Shown here piece after piece: positions 44,100-44,558 of a stretch of 44,558 bases of DNA (the first letter of the stretch is position 1; every line of letters begins with the position of its first letter). Source of the DNA: Hyphomicrobium sp. (GTDB taxonomy: Bacteria > Pseudomonadota > Alphaproteobacteria > Rhizobiales > Hyphomicrobiaceae); contig JALHQM010000013.1 in the NCBI GenBank assembly GCA_022841965.1, forward strand, positions 19,845 to 64,402, given 5' to 3'. The position numbers and the translations under genes were made by a program. The notes under the pieces were generated by a model. It was not told the origin of the DNA, did not search any database, and was given only the letters and a program-made list of their open reading frames with translations.

Positions 44100-44558
44100 C
44101 TAGAGTTTGCCGTCGGCTGCCATCTTCTTGAACTCGGCCGTGAAGCGGAGCTTGATGTTGTCTTTCGAGCCCAGCACCGTGCCGTCGGCGAACTCGATGC
44201 CGATGTCATCGACGCTCTTGGCGCCCTGACCGTAGAGGCCCTTGTCGAACGAGAACTTGCGCACGTAGTCGAAGCGCTCGGTGTTCTTGGGATCGGCCAG
44301 GAATTCGACGGCTTCCTTGGGCGTCACGAAGAGCTTGGTGGTGGCGAGCTGGGCGTCGAAACCGGCCAGATCCGTGCCCGATGCTTTGCCCATCGATTCA
44401 CGCGCCGCCTTGCCCGCGTCGCCTTGGTCGTATGTCACGCCGATGACTTCGAACCACGCACCCGTCATGGCCTTTCCGAAGTCGGGGTTCTCTTTCAGCA
44501 TCGCCGTATTGGTGATCATCGCGTCGACGATTTCGCCGGGGAATTTCTCCGACGTGAT
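44100..44558 (-). CDS. ABC transporter substrate-binding protein (partial, C-terminal part)
   Basis: C-terminal 152 residues of a NitT/TauT-type periplasmic binding protein, cut by the right edge. The visible part begins ITSEKFPGEIVDAMITNTAM, with the family-like FGKAMTGAWFEVIGV segment, and ends in LRFTAEFKKMAADGKL. The reading frame is open to the edge, and the Met at 44519 is not the start. With the permease and ATPase it completes an importer. The binding pocket, which would show the ligand, is outside the window or incomplete. Confidence 0.85.
   Translation of the reverse strand: MTSEKFPGEIVDAMITNTAMLKENPDFGKAMTGAWFEVIGVTYDQGDAGKAARESMGKASGTDLAGFDAQLATTKLFVTPKEAVEFLADPKNTERFDYVRKFSFDKGLYGQGAKSVDDIGIEFADGTVLGSKDNIKLRFTAEFKKMAADGKL

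Overview
The window is GC-rich, gene-dense DNA that reads as an alphaproteobacterial chromosome, most likely of the order Hyphomicrobiales. The gene content supports this: miaA next to ilvB-ilvH-ilvC, an mreBCD-mrdA-rodA cluster, a MobA-MobB fusion, a crotonyl-CoA carboxylase/reductase of the ethylmalonyl-CoA pathway, and an Omp25-like barrel. I recognise no insertion sequence, phage gene, integrase, rRNA or CRISPR array. This placement comes from protein families and is an inference.

Layout. 0.1-6.9 kb: serB diverges from miaA, followed by the branched-chain amino acid genes ilvB, a small secreted-protein gene, ilvH, a lipoprotein gene on the other strand, and ilvC. 7-14.6 kb: a first SbtA-type bicarbonate transporter, an outer-membrane barrel, a secreted protein of unknown function divergent from a bacterial pentameric ligand-gated ion channel homologue, then a Nudix hydrolase, a PhzF protein, a small secreted protein and a cytochrome b561. 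14.8-16.7 kb: leuA behind an attenuator-type leader that encodes a 39-residue peptide with four consecutive Leu codons, closed by a strong terminator. 16.9-22.5 kb: the rod-shape cluster mreB-mreC-mreD-mrdA-rodA, then tRNA-Lys(CTT). 22.7-28.3 kb: poorly characterised genes, including a large secreted protein with one c-type haem motif, followed by mobAB.

28.4-32.9 kb is a bicarbonate/CO2 module: a PII-like gene and a second sbtA on the minus strand, a divergent LysR gene with a clear palindromic operator, ccr (which consumes CO2), and a beta-carbonic anhydrase convergent with ccr. The two sbtA upstream regions share an 11-base motif in the same orientation relative to the gene. I infer bicarbonate supply to Ccr.

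33.5-44.6 kb is one minus-strand operon whose genes mostly touch or overlap: a truncated NitT/TauT-type substrate-binding protein, a 2-oxoglutarate/Fe(II) oxygenase, an unrecognised protein, an ABC permease and ATPase, two DUF1989 proteins (carboxyguanidine deiminase subunits), a urea/guanidine carboxylase and allophanate hydrolase. Between the ATPase and the first DUF1989 gene lie two hairpins with ACGG tetraloops, 18 nt apart. That is the architecture of the guanidine-II (mini-ykkC) riboswitch, and the ribosome-binding site can pair with part of the second hairpin. This makes guanidine, not urea, the likely substrate. The oxygenase and its overlapping partner are the least explained part of the operon and could feed guanidine into the pathway.
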